Shown: one piece after another, positions 56,355 through 64,000 of the stretch
Position numbering within the stretch: the first letter of the stretch is position 1
Layout of the letters: each line of letters opens with the position of its first letter
From: Flavobacterium sp. MFBS3-15
GTDB taxonomy: Bacteria; Bacteroidota; Bacteroidia; Flavobacteriales; Flavobacteriaceae
DNA length: 64,000 nt
Assembly (NCBI RefSeq): GCF_026107645.2
Contig: NZ_JAPCHV010000001.1
Coordinates: 248,001-312,000, forward strand
Direction: 5' to 3'
Position numbers and translations under genes: made by a program
Notes under the pieces: generated by a model
Seen by the model: the letters and a program-made list of their open reading frames with translations, nothing else
What the model was told of the DNA's origin: nothing
Database searches by the model: none

Positions 56355-57181
56355 GAAGGCGTTATATTTTTTTCTGATGCTAAATTTTCAATTGCATTAA
56401 CCAGTTCAATATTCTTATAGAAGTGCTCCGGCTGGAAGCGTGGGATGTTCCTGCGGAAATCATTTTCCGGCAGGTCATCAATAGTTTTAATATGGCCCGA
56501 TAAAAAGCCCCGGCCAAGGGGTGAGTAGGCAACGAAGCCAATTTGCAGTTCATTTAATGTATCTAATATTCCCCGTTGCTCCACACTTCGTTCAAATAAC
56601 GAGTATTCACTTTGCACAGCGGTAATAGGGTGAACCTCGTACGCCCTCTTTACGGTTTCCGATGAGACCTCCGACAGCCCCAGATAGCCCACTTTGCCTT
56701 CCTTCACTAACTGCGCCATTGCCTCAACAGTTTCTTCTACGGGTGTCGTCTTATCAAGCCTGTGGAGATAGTAAAGGTCAATGTAATCTGTGCCCAGGTT
56801 TTTAAGCGATCGTTCCACGGCTTTCCTTACATATTCTTTTTTTCCATTAATAGCCCACGTAACTTTGTTGTTATCATCAATTTCCCAACCAAACTTTGTA
56901 GCAATAATGTATTGGTCCCTTTTGCCTTTAATAGCTTTTGCAATAAGCTGCTCATTTTTAAAAGGCCCGTAAAGGTCTGCCGTGTCCAGAAAATTACCGC
57001 CCATTTCAAGGGAGCGATGTATGGTGGCTATGGCTTCCTTTTCATCTGCAGGGCCATACATGTTTCCTTCTTCAAAACCGGTCATGCCCATACAGCCTAG
57101 TCCGATAACGGGGACGGTAAGTCCCTGATTTCCTAAAGATCTTGTTTTCATTATATTATTATTTATAATTTCCTGATACAA
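56276..57181 (-). pseudogene. Aldo/keto reductase truncated at the same junction
   Basis: The likely start is the ATG at 57151 (MKTRSLGNQGLTVPVIGLGC). Catalytic residues are present: Asp and Tyr in NFLDTADLYGP, Lys in IATKFGW, His in LYYLHRLD. Homology to the family ends at LALVWIISKG (about 56322); active members continue with a cofactor-binding loop and ~50 more residues. Here 14 unrelated codons, antisense to the TonB receptor, follow. Loss of the NADPH-binding C-terminus should abolish activity. Confidence 0.85.
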
Positions 57182-57312
57182 AGTTCTGCAAAGCCAACAT
57201 TACTGCCGTATGTAAAACCCTGAAGCTTGTATGCAAATCCATGAAATCTGCTTTTTATGCTCACGCGTCATTAAAAAGCATTACTTTAGTAACAGTCATA
57301 CATATATAGGCT

Positions 57313-57660
57313 ATGAAAAACATTGAAATATTAGAAAAGGCAAATACAGCAGTTGCAGCAGGCGATTACGAAAGTTTCCTTTCTTTCTGCACCGAAAATA
57401 CAAAGTGGGTTTTTGTTGGTGAGCAGACCTTATACGGGAAGGATGCTGTCAGGAAATACATCAAACAGACGTATCTTGAGCCTCCCCGGTTTAATGTAGA
57501 AAAGATGATTGAAGGAGGGGATCATGTTACGGCAATAGGTGAAATTACCCTCAAAGACAAAGATGGTAATGAGTCACACTATCATTATTGTGATGTGTGG
57601 AGGTTTGAGAGCAGCAAAATGGCCGAATTGAATGCTTTTGTAATACCTATAAATAAATAG
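57313..57660 (+). CDS. SnoaL-like / NTF2-fold protein
   Basis: A 115-residue cytoplasmic protein with the NTF2-like fold: helix EKANTAVAAGDYESFLSFCT, then strands NTKWVFVGEQTLYGKDAVRK, and later HVTAIGEITLKDKDG and HYHYCDVWRFESSKMAEL. Members are small isomerases, hydrolases or ligand-binding proteins; no catalytic set can be assigned. It is divergent from the truncated reductase and stands alone. Confidence 0.82.
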   Translation: MKNIEILEKANTAVAAGDYESFLSFCTENTKWVFVGEQTLYGKDAVRKYIKQTYLEPPRFNVEKMIEGGDHVTAIGEITLKDKDGNESHYHYCDVWRFESSKMAELNAFVIPINK

Positions 57661-57714
57661 GCATACATCCCCAATGATAAACAGCCACTTGCTTATTAAT
57701 AAATTTGAATTACT

Positions 57715-58584
57715 CTATTCCAAAGATGTTACCATTAGATCTCTAAAAGTTTTTGTCTTCCTCCCTAATAAGCGCTCTAAATCACCTGACTGATATTCGA
57801 ACTCACCACCTTCAATAGCCAGTACCCAATTTGTAATAAATTCGGCTACGTTACGGGAGACCCCCTGGGCAACTATCCCGTCGATATATTCTTCGGGGGT
57901 AATTGTGGTAAAAGATACGGGTTGTCCTTTTATTTCCGCAAGAATCTTTGCTATTTCGGAAAACGAGATGGGATGTGAGCCGCCTAATGAATATGTTTTA
58001 TTTTCATGTCCCGGGGTAGAAAGTATCTCAGCGTGGGCTTCTGCCAGTTCATCTCTGGTTGCAGGTAACATTTTTCCATTTTTTGCAGGGACTTTTATAC
58101 CATGTTCATAAGGATTAGGGCCATAATAGAAGGATAACAGATCGGCAAAAGGAGGGTGGTAAACTATAGTATAATTCAGTCCTGATGATTTTAGCAATTG
58201 TTCCGTAAAAATATCTGATTCGGTAACCTCAGGCATAACACGTCCTGAACCTTCCCTGCGCATAATTGACATATAAACCACATGTTTCACACCAGCCTCC
58301 CGGGCAGCAGTAATTACATTATAATGATGAGCAGACCGGTCTGTAAAGGCAACAGCGCTTGTAAGCATTATTTTATCTATATCTTTAAATGCAGCAACTA
58401 ATGAATTATAGTCAGAGTAATCACCGATGCGAATTTCAATTCCTTTCGCTGCTAATTCTTCTATATTTTCCCTTTTCCGTGAAAGGCCGATAATTTGACT
58501 AGCCGGAACACCCTTTTTTAAGAGATGCTCAACTGTGCTTTTTCCAACTACTCCTGTAACTCCTGTAACCAATATTTTTTTCAT
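57715..58584 (-). CDS. NmrA-like NAD(P)-binding oxidoreductase (quinone reductase type 2-like)
   Basis: The ATG at 58584 gives 289 residues; upstream in-frame codons run through the operator region and are rejected. A Rossmann fold opens with KKILVTGVTGVVGKSTVEHL (GxxGxxG). GLSRKREN marks NADPH preference, followed by GDYSDYNSL and the NmrA-type substrate region (MRREGSGRVMPEVTESD, YTIVYHPPFADLL). Family members include NAD(P)H quinone reductases (QOR2) and redox sensors. It is divergent from an intact HxlR regulator, the usual arrangement for electrophile or quinone stress genes. Confidence 0.88.
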   Translation of the reverse strand: MKKILVTGVTGVVGKSTVEHLLKKGVPASQIIGLSRKRENIEELAAKGIEIRIGDYSDYNSLVAAFKDIDKIMLTSAVAFTDRSAHHYNVITAAREAGVKHVVYMSIMRREGSGRVMPEVTESDIFTEQLLKSSGLNYTIVYHPPFADLLSFYYGPNPYEHGIKVPAKNGKMLPATRDELAEAHAEILSTPGHENKTYSLGGSHPISFSEIAKILAEIKGQPVSFTTITPEEYIDGIVAQGVSRNVAEFITNWVLAIEGGEFEYQSGDLERLLGRKTKTFRDLMVTSLE

Positions 58585-58617
58585 GATAAAATAATTTATT
58601 TTTAAATGATTAAATTT

Positions 58618-58700
58618 GCTTTTAATTTGCAAGCGGAATAAAATATTTTTGCTTGCAAAATGCAAGTGTAAAATTAAATAATTACTTTTAATATACAAGT
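58618..58700. promoter_or_regulatory. Three 17-bp operator-like sites at 33-bp spacing (HxlR)
   Basis: Sites at 58618-58634, 58651-58667 and 58684-58700 share the form (G/A)CTT-N9-AAG(C/T). The middle one is the best palindrome (GCTTGCAAAATGCAAGT). Start-to-start distances are exactly 33 bp twice, about three helical turns. They fill the gap between the divergent NmrA-like and HxlR genes. Confidence 0.65.
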
Positions 58701-58715
58701 AGAAATATAAAATTT

Positions 58716-59120
58716 ATGAAGGTGCCTGAAATGCGTTCCAATTGCCCATTAAGCTTGTCACTCGATATTTTCGGGGACAGATGGTCCTTATTAATAGTTA
58801 GGGATTTAATGCTGCATACAACCCGTACTTATGGAGATTTTACAAAATCTGCGGAAAAGATCGCAACGAATATATTAGCGAACAGGTTACAGTTATTGGA
58901 GGATAATGGAATAATCACCAAATTACCCTATCCGGGTAATAAGGTAAAAGGGCTCTACAGGCTTAGCCCAAAAGGTGCTGATTTAATACCCGCTTTAATT
59001 GAGATAGCGCTATGGGGGGAAAAGCATATCTCCGGCACTGATGATTGTTCGCCATTTCTCATGGAAGTCAAAAAGAACAAAACAAAGTTTCTAAAAAAGA
59101 TTAATGAGACCCTTATATAA
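58716..59120 (+). CDS. HxlR family transcriptional regulator
   Basis: A 134-residue winged-helix protein with the HxlR core (LDIFGDRWSLLIVRDLMLHT; NILANRLQLLEDNGIITKLP; LSPKGADLIPALIEIALWGE). It has a cysteine in the N-terminal RSNCPLSLSLD segment, the position of redox-sensing cysteines in relatives such as YodB/HypR. It probably represses the divergent oxidoreductase and itself through the three phased sites. Unlike the HxlR remnant at 40 kb, the reading frame is intact. Confidence 0.92.
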   Translation: MKVPEMRSNCPLSLSLDIFGDRWSLLIVRDLMLHTTRTYGDFTKSAEKIATNILANRLQLLEDNGIITKLPYPGNKVKGLYRLSPKGADLIPALIEIALWGEKHISGTDDCSPFLMEVKKNKTKFLKKINETLI

Positions 59121-59300
59121 GAAAACAGGACTCTTTACTTGTAATTTATCGAAATAATCGGCCTGCGGATTAGGATTCTCTTTACAAAGATTTATTTGTG
59201 AAATTTTTGTGTGACACTTACGGAGAATTTATGTGATTATTACAAAAACTCCACAAATGAATCTGCAAAAAGGCCTGAAAAATGTATGTATTCCTGACTG

Positions 59301-60137
59301 TTAATTAATTGTATAGGATGTAGTATCAAATTCGCCCAGTCTGAAATACCCCAATACCTCTTCGTTTGGATTATTGACATTAATACAGTTTCCCTTTAAC
59401 TGTACAGGGGTTGTAGGAAAAGGCCCGTTTTCATCACTACCTGATTGTTGGATCAATATATATAAATAGTTATAATATCGTCGCGAGATACCATACACAT
59501 TAATGCCTACATTGACTCCGGCTACATAGTTATCATTATCGTTCTCAATAAAATTTTCATTGCCATCCGTAAATTCATCGCTAATAACTGCAAGGGCCGG
59601 CAGCGGTAAATTAGAAGGGACAAATTCGCCTAAATAATAATTTTCAATACCTGCGAAATCATCAAAAAACACCTGAAGCTGAATTTCTGTGTCCTCGCCT
59701 GAACCTTCAATAGTTTGCTCAACCCGATTAATAAATGGTGCTGGAATTAAGGTTTCGGTCGCCCTGTAGACGTTGCCGTTATAGAGAATTTCCAAAGTAT
59801 ACGATGCGTTTAATTCAGGAACAAAATCACTGGTAGTGTAGCTGCCATTATTTTGGTCTGTAAATACAAATACTGATCCGTCATTTTCTTTGGTTACTGT
59901 TACTGAAGCACCCGTAACAGGGGCGTCCGGATTGCTATCAAAAAAAGGTGTTGATTGCCTTAAATTAATAGTTTGTGTTTCTCCTGTAGTACCTTTTTGC
60001 CATTTAATGGATGCATCAACCACTAATCTTGCCCCACCGTTGGGTACGTTAACATCTATTACATCTGTACACGAGTAAAAAAATCCGATTATAACCAGGA
60101 GTGCCGCTAATTTGCTGTATAAATTTATGTTTTTCAT
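59301..60137 (-). CDS. DUF4249 lipoprotein, partner of a TonB receptor
   Basis: A 278-residue lipoprotein (signal ends FFYSC, Cys23, then TDVIDVNV). The DUF4249 pattern is clear: LVVDASI..., then PVTGASVTVTKENDGSVFVF, then ASYTLEILYNGNVYRATETL. It follows the TonB receptor by 4 bp on the same strand. In Bacteroidota such pairs occur widely, with the lipoprotein thought to sit at the surface on the receptor. Cargo unknown. Confidence 0.9.
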   Translation of the reverse strand: MKNINLYSKLAALLVIIGFFYSCTDVIDVNVPNGGARLVVDASIKWQKGTTGETQTINLRQSTPFFDSNPDAPVTGASVTVTKENDGSVFVFTDQNNGSYTTSDFVPELNASYTLEILYNGNVYRATETLIPAPFINRVEQTIEGSGEDTEIQLQVFFDDFAGIENYYLGEFVPSNLPLPALAVISDEFTDGNENFIENDNDNYVAGVNVGINVYGISRRYYNYLYILIQQSGSDENGPFPTTPVQLKGNCINVNNPNEEVLGYFRLGEFDTTSYTIN

Positions 60138-60141
60138 TGTC

Positions 60142-62550
60142 TTAAAAATTAAAATTGTAAGTTACTGAAGGTACTATGCCAAATATGGAAGTGCGGGTGG
60201 CTTCCGTTACGCCCGTCTGTTGGTTTTGACCAAAAGAAATAGAAGCTGCATTTCTTCGATTATAAGCGTTATAGATGCCAAACACCCATTCTCCCTGCCA
60301 TTTTCTGTTCTTATTATTATGAGGTGTTAAGGTTGCAGAAAGATCCAGCCTGTGGTAGGCCGGCAATCGGTCCGCATTCCTTTCGGAGTAGGTGGCCACA
60401 GATAAACCGTTATATAGAAACTGACCGTTAGGATAGGTAACAGGTCGTCCTGTCTGGAACACCATATTAGCGCCGAATCGCCATTTTTCGCTGAGCCTGT
60501 AAGTTCCGGTAAACGAAAAGTCGTGGGTCCTGTCCCAGTTGGAATTATACCATTTCCCGTTGTTAATGCCTAATCCGCCAGCTGCTCCCCCGGGTGTACG
60601 CTGCTGGGATTTTGATAACGTATACGCCACCCAGCCTGTAAAATCGCCTTGGTTTTTGCGCAGCAGGAACTCTAATCCATAAGCCCGGGCTTCACCAGTC
60701 AAAATTTCGGTTTCAATAGTGTTTTGTGCTATAAGTTCTGCGCCGTTAATATAATCTACCCTGTTGTCAATAGTTTTATAATACGCTTCGGCTTCAATCG
60801 AAAACATGTTTTCCCTGAAATTCCTGAAATAGCCTACAGCATATTGGTTTGCAATTTGTGGCTCAATAAATTCTCCGCTCGGCGCCCAGACATCTAATGG
60901 AGTGGCTGATGTCGTATTTGAAATCAGGTGCAAGTACTGCGCTATCCGGTTATAACTTGCTTTAACAGAAGACTTTTCGTTAAGCTGGTAGGAGAGTGCG
61001 AACCGGGGTTCTAAATTATTGAATGTAGCGATGCTCTTGCCCTTACCGTAATGCGTAGTTGAAATGGGTTCGGCACGCTCATAAATGCCTAATTCCTCGT
61101 TGTAAACTACCGGTAAATTATTGGCATAGTTGTTTAAGGTTTGCTTTCCAAGCCGGTTAAAGTAGCTAAAACGCAAGCCGTATTGAGCGGTCAGCCTGTC
61201 GGAAATTTTGTGTTCCAAACCTGCATATACTCCGGCCTCTACAGCAAATTTGTCATCTAATTTCTCCGGATTTACACCCGAATTTGCGTTTAAAGGGTTG
61301 AGCTTGCCAGGATTAAAGTTGTAATAAATGCCGCTTACCCCAAAGTCAAATTTTAATTTATCGCTTGCATAGTACCCAAAGTCATAGCGCATATTATAAT
61401 TGCTTATATCAGAAGTCCAGTCAATTCCTTCAATGGGAATTTCCAGGTTGTAATTATACCGGCTGTATATCAGGGAAACGTTGGAGAATAACTTATCATT
61501 AAAAATATGGTTCCATCGCAGGTTTCCTGATAAGTTTCCGTATGAATTGGTAAAAAATCCTGCCAGGTTAAAATTATCATTTCCTAAATAACCAGATAGG
61601 TACAGTTTGTTCTTTTCATCAATTTCATAATTTGTTTTCAGATTGAAATCATAAAATCCGGCCCTGCTGCTTTCGTTAGCTAAGGCTAAGAATATATTTG
61701 CATAAGAAGCCCTGCCCGCTATCAGGAACGAACCTTTATCTTTAAGCATTGGCCCCTCCGCGGCCAAACGGCTTGAAATCAAACCTATTCCGCCAGTGAG
61801 CTCATACTCTTTACTGTTCCCGTCTTTTTGGCGAATGTCCAAAACGGAAGATGCCCGCCCTCCAAAACGTGCAGGAATACCTCCTTTATAAAGCTTAATA
61901 TCCTTAATAGCATCAGCGTTAAATACAGAGAAGAAACCAAACAAGTGGGAAGCGTTATAAATAATTGCTTCGTCTAGGAGAATCAGGTTCTGGTCTTCTG
62001 CGCCACCCCGCACATTAAAGCCCGATGCGCCTTCGCCGGCATTGGCAACACCCGGCAGCAATTGTATGGACTTGATCAGGTCAACTTCACCCAAAACTAC
62101 TGGTATCTTTTTGATGTCGTTAGCAGAGAGTTTTGTCATACTCATTTGTGGTGTCCTAAGGTCTACTTTCTTTGATTGCTCAGCAGTGATGACAACTTCA
62201 TCTAATTCGGCTGCATCTTCTGTGAGCTCAATGTCGATTTTTTGATCAGCGTTAAGGGATATAACCCTTTCAAAAGTGCTAAATCCTAAATAAGAAATAG
62301 TTAAGGTGTAATCACCTTCAGGCGCTGTGATCGAATAAAAACCATATTCGTTGGTTGTGCTTCCAATGGAAGTGCCTTTTAAGAGAACAGTCGCCCCTAA
62401 GACTGTTTCACCGTTGGCAACATCCTTTACTACACCACTAATTGTGTATTTTGTCTGTGCAAAAAAGAATACCGGATACAACATTGCCATTACAAATAAT
62501 GCCTGCCCTTTTCCTGATTTAAAAGGTTTAAATCGCTTTTTTCTTGTCAT
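60142..62550 (-). CDS. TonB-dependent receptor with carboxypeptidase-like domain
   Basis: 802 residues: signal anchor (~15-31), carboxypeptidase-like domain (~33-115, YTISGVVKDVANGETVLGA), plug (~125-235, LIKSIQLLPGVANAGEGASG, FNVRGGAEDQNLILLDEA) and a 22-strand barrel ending FGIVPSVTYNFNF. It is the full-length homologue of the truncated receptor at 55.2 kb. Located upstream of, and coupled to, the DUF4249 lipoprotein. Ligand not known; no iron or sugar enzyme is next to it. Confidence 0.93.
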   Translation of the reverse strand: MTRKKRFKPFKSGKGQALFVMAMLYPVFFFAQTKYTISGVVKDVANGETVLGATVLLKGTSIGSTTNEYGFYSITAPEGDYTLTISYLGFSTFERVISLNADQKIDIELTEDAAELDEVVITAEQSKKVDLRTPQMSMTKLSANDIKKIPVVLGEVDLIKSIQLLPGVANAGEGASGFNVRGGAEDQNLILLDEAIIYNASHLFGFFSVFNADAIKDIKLYKGGIPARFGGRASSVLDIRQKDGNSKEYELTGGIGLISSRLAAEGPMLKDKGSFLIAGRASYANIFLALANESSRAGFYDFNLKTNYEIDEKNKLYLSGYLGNDNFNLAGFFTNSYGNLSGNLRWNHIFNDKLFSNVSLIYSRYNYNLEIPIEGIDWTSDISNYNMRYDFGYYASDKLKFDFGVSGIYYNFNPGKLNPLNANSGVNPEKLDDKFAVEAGVYAGLEHKISDRLTAQYGLRFSYFNRLGKQTLNNYANNLPVVYNEELGIYERAEPISTTHYGKGKSIATFNNLEPRFALSYQLNEKSSVKASYNRIAQYLHLISNTTSATPLDVWAPSGEFIEPQIANQYAVGYFRNFRENMFSIEAEAYYKTIDNRVDYINGAELIAQNTIETEILTGEARAYGLEFLLRKNQGDFTGWVAYTLSKSQQRTPGGAAGGLGINNGKWYNSNWDRTHDFSFTGTYRLSEKWRFGANMVFQTGRPVTYPNGQFLYNGLSVATYSERNADRLPAYHRLDLSATLTPHNNKNRKWQGEWVFGIYNAYNRRNAASISFGQNQQTGVTEATRTSIFGIVPSVTYNFNF

Positions 62551-63152
62551 ACTTAACAGAAGTTTAGATTAATGTTCTCATTTAACAACGGTAAAAGTAG
62601 ACACGTATCCACGGGGGTTAAAATGAAGTAGGTGTTACATCCGCCTTACGTACCTTTTTGTCATGTAGTTGGATTTAATGTTTTGATTAATAGATAATTA
62701 AATTTTATTGTTCGTGTGGGGCCAGAGGTTCTAAATGCGCTTTCAACACCGGTAATAAAGTCAAAACTAAAATATGTGCTTCTTTTTTGCCCGTTTAAGT
62801 TTTAGATTAGATGCTGTTGTAATGAAAAAACAAGAGTGTTAGATCAGCCATCACAATCGGAGATTAGCCATTCCAAAATTTCCCCTATAGATTCCTTTAC
62901 AATATTATTGTTGGGAACATGCATTCACTGAAATATTCCAGATACTTACCAGCGGGGTAATGCAGGATCGATTTTTGAGATTTTGGTTGATTGGGCCATA
63001 AAGGCACTGCAATATAAATAATTAGTAGTTGCGCTTATGGAAATAATCTGGTAGGCAACGGGAACAGGAGACTTATTTATGTGACAACGGGCTATCTTAA
63101 AATGGATTAAGAAGATAATTCTTAGGTGAAGAATTAGGATAGAAGATTATAT
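62551..63152. other. Intergenic stretch without a recognised gene
   Basis: About 600 bases, AT-rich. The minus-strand TAGTTTTG at 62762-62769 fits TAnnTTTG but is over 200 bp from the receptor start and lacks a -33 box. No ORF with protein-like composition, hairpin or repeat stands out. Confidence 0.4.
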
Positions 63153-64000
63153 TTACACCATTGAAGGTGAAGATAGTGTCTTTTTAAACTCGCTGGGGGT
63201 AACCCCGTAGATTTTTTTAAAGGTCGTGTTGAATGAGGATTTGGATTTGAAGCCAACTTCATTGGCAATGCCCATAATTGAATAATTCGTAAATTTATCA
63301 TCTTTAAGACATTCAACAAATTCTTCAGCCCTGCATTTGTTCATGTAATCCTGAAAATTGGATTTTAAGTACACATTCAGTACTTCAGATAAGTATTGTC
63401 TCGGAATGCCCATCTTTTGCGCAACCTGGTCAACTGTTATATTGCTATTTGTAAAAAGCTTCTGTTCATCCATTAGCTTTAAAAACTCGCTTTTATATAC
63501 CTCCGCTTTGGATTTGCTTAGGCTTGACGTTTTATAAGGCATGGTATCAGATTTGGGCAGTAGAGATTTTGGTGATACCACAAGCCTGAATAAAATTATG
63601 TAGAGAAGAATTGCTGATAAGCTGGTAACTCCATAGCTTTCGAGGAATGAGAAATGATCATAGTTTTCTGTTATAATGAATGAAGCTTCTTCTATTAAAT
63701 GAATTAAAGCATAAGGCAATATAAAGAAGAGCATCCAACTTTTCTTTTTGTTTTTGATGATACTATAAATGGTATAACCCAGATAAACCAGTAGAGTTAC
63801 ACCTGCAAGCACTTCACCTGTCATTAGCCATATATTCTGGCCTAAGCCAAAAACGTCTTCTATGATTTGAAGCGTAATAAAAAACAAGTATGGGGTAAAG
63901 TAAAGAAGATCCCTAAGTTGAAATATTTCATGTTTGGAATTGTGATACTTTATAAGTAAAAAGAAGAGCGTAATGATTAATGGGGACTGAAAAAGATACC
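63153..64000 (-). CDS. Membrane-bound AraC-family transcriptional regulator (5' end outside window)
   Basis: The frame is open from the stop at 63153 to the window edge, so the start lies beyond 64000. Visible order: several transmembrane helices (PLIITLFFLLIKYH; LLYFTPYLFFITLQII; GEVLAGVTLLVYLGYTIYSI; WMLFFILPYALIHL; SLSAILLYIILFRLVV), a linker, and a C-terminal AraC helix-turn-helix pair (ITVDQVAQKMGIPRQYLSEV; IANEVGFKSKSSFNTTFKKI, YGVTPSEFKK). This is the 7TM-AraC type common in flavobacteria, in which a membrane sensor is fused to the DNA-binding domain. The signal and target are unknown; the divergent or adjacent TonB/DUF4249 genes are candidates. Confidence 0.9.
   Translation of the reverse strand, partial: YLFQSPLIITLFFLLIKYHNSKHEIFQLRDLLYFTPYLFFITLQIIEDVFGLGQNIWLMTGEVLAGVTLLVYLGYTIYSIIKNKKKSWMLFFILPYALIHLIEEASFIITENYDHFSFLESYGVTSLSAILLYIILFRLVVSPKSLLPKSDTMPYKTSSLSKSKAEVYKSEFLKLMDEQKLFTNSNITVDQVAQKMGIPRQYLSEVLNVYLKSNFQDYMNKCRAEEFVECLKDDKFTNYSIMGIANEVGFKSKSSFNTTFKKIYGVTPSEFKKTLSSPSMV

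Overview
The window reads as the chromosome of a flavobacterium (Bacteroidota, probably Flavobacterium or a close relative). The signs are SusC/SusD/SusF-type outer-membrane proteins, several TonB-dependent receptors with an N-terminal carboxypeptidase-like domain, lipoproteins with Asp/Ser-rich tails after the lipid cysteine, LytS/LytTR and HxlR regulators, and promoters of the Bacteroidota form (-33 TTTG, -7 TAnnTTTG) instead of sigma-70 boxes. No rRNA or tRNA gene was recognised.

Layout. 1-3.7 kb: start of a thiolase, a small membrane-anchored protein, a divergent osmC/oxyR pair, and lpxD, with two copies of a short dispersed inverted-repeat element. 3.9-18.4 kb: a complete alpha-glucan utilisation locus (SusR-like membrane regulator, SusC, SusD, SusF-like binding protein, GH66 dextranase, GH97 and GH31 alpha-glucosidases); the GH66 enzyme points to dextran. 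Dextran would be bound and cut at the surface by SusD/SusF/GH66, imported by SusC and finished by GH97/GH31. 18.5-26.1 kb: a probable iron-related envelope locus (di-haem oxidoreductase and imelysin on one strand; a second imelysin, an HTTM protein and a FecA-like receptor on the other). 26.2-33.4 kb: a coupled operon of a TPR/MORN-repeat protein and two DUF3857 proteins, one with a transglutaminase triad and one without. 33.8-38.6 kb: a P1B-4-type metal ATPase, and an ankyrin protein coupled to a large catalase.

38.6-45.6 kb is an accessory, decaying region: a broken SDR/HxlR pair, a 5'-truncated IS3-family element, a large perfect palindrome, an AbiEi-like/Fic fusion gene preceded by six phased palindromes, fragments of a histidine kinase and of an integrase-repeat protein, and a barrel protein whose signal peptide is interrupted by a one-base shift.

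45.6-56.3 kb holds a SYLF lipid-binding protein and a long operon read leftward: LytS kinase, LytTR regulator, TolC, adaptor, RND pump, a 45-codon small ORF and a second LytTR regulator. A divergent TonB receptor follows. Three promoters here (kinase operon, tolC, TonB receptor) carry the same direct repeat, with a 21-bp period, exactly 32 nt upstream of the -7 TTT(G/A). The TonB receptor is cut short by a tail-to-tail junction with an equally truncated aldo/keto reductase at about 56320, which looks like a deletion or rearrangement scar. 57-64 kb: a SnoaL-like protein, an intact HxlR/NmrA-like pair with three 17-bp operator-like sites at exact 33-bp spacing, a DUF4249 lipoprotein with its TonB receptor, and the end of a membrane-bound AraC-type regulator.

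The best candidates for new biology are the shared direct-repeat promoter architecture, the Fic gene with its phased operator array, the small ORF inside the pump operon, and the imelysin/HTTM/di-haem locus.
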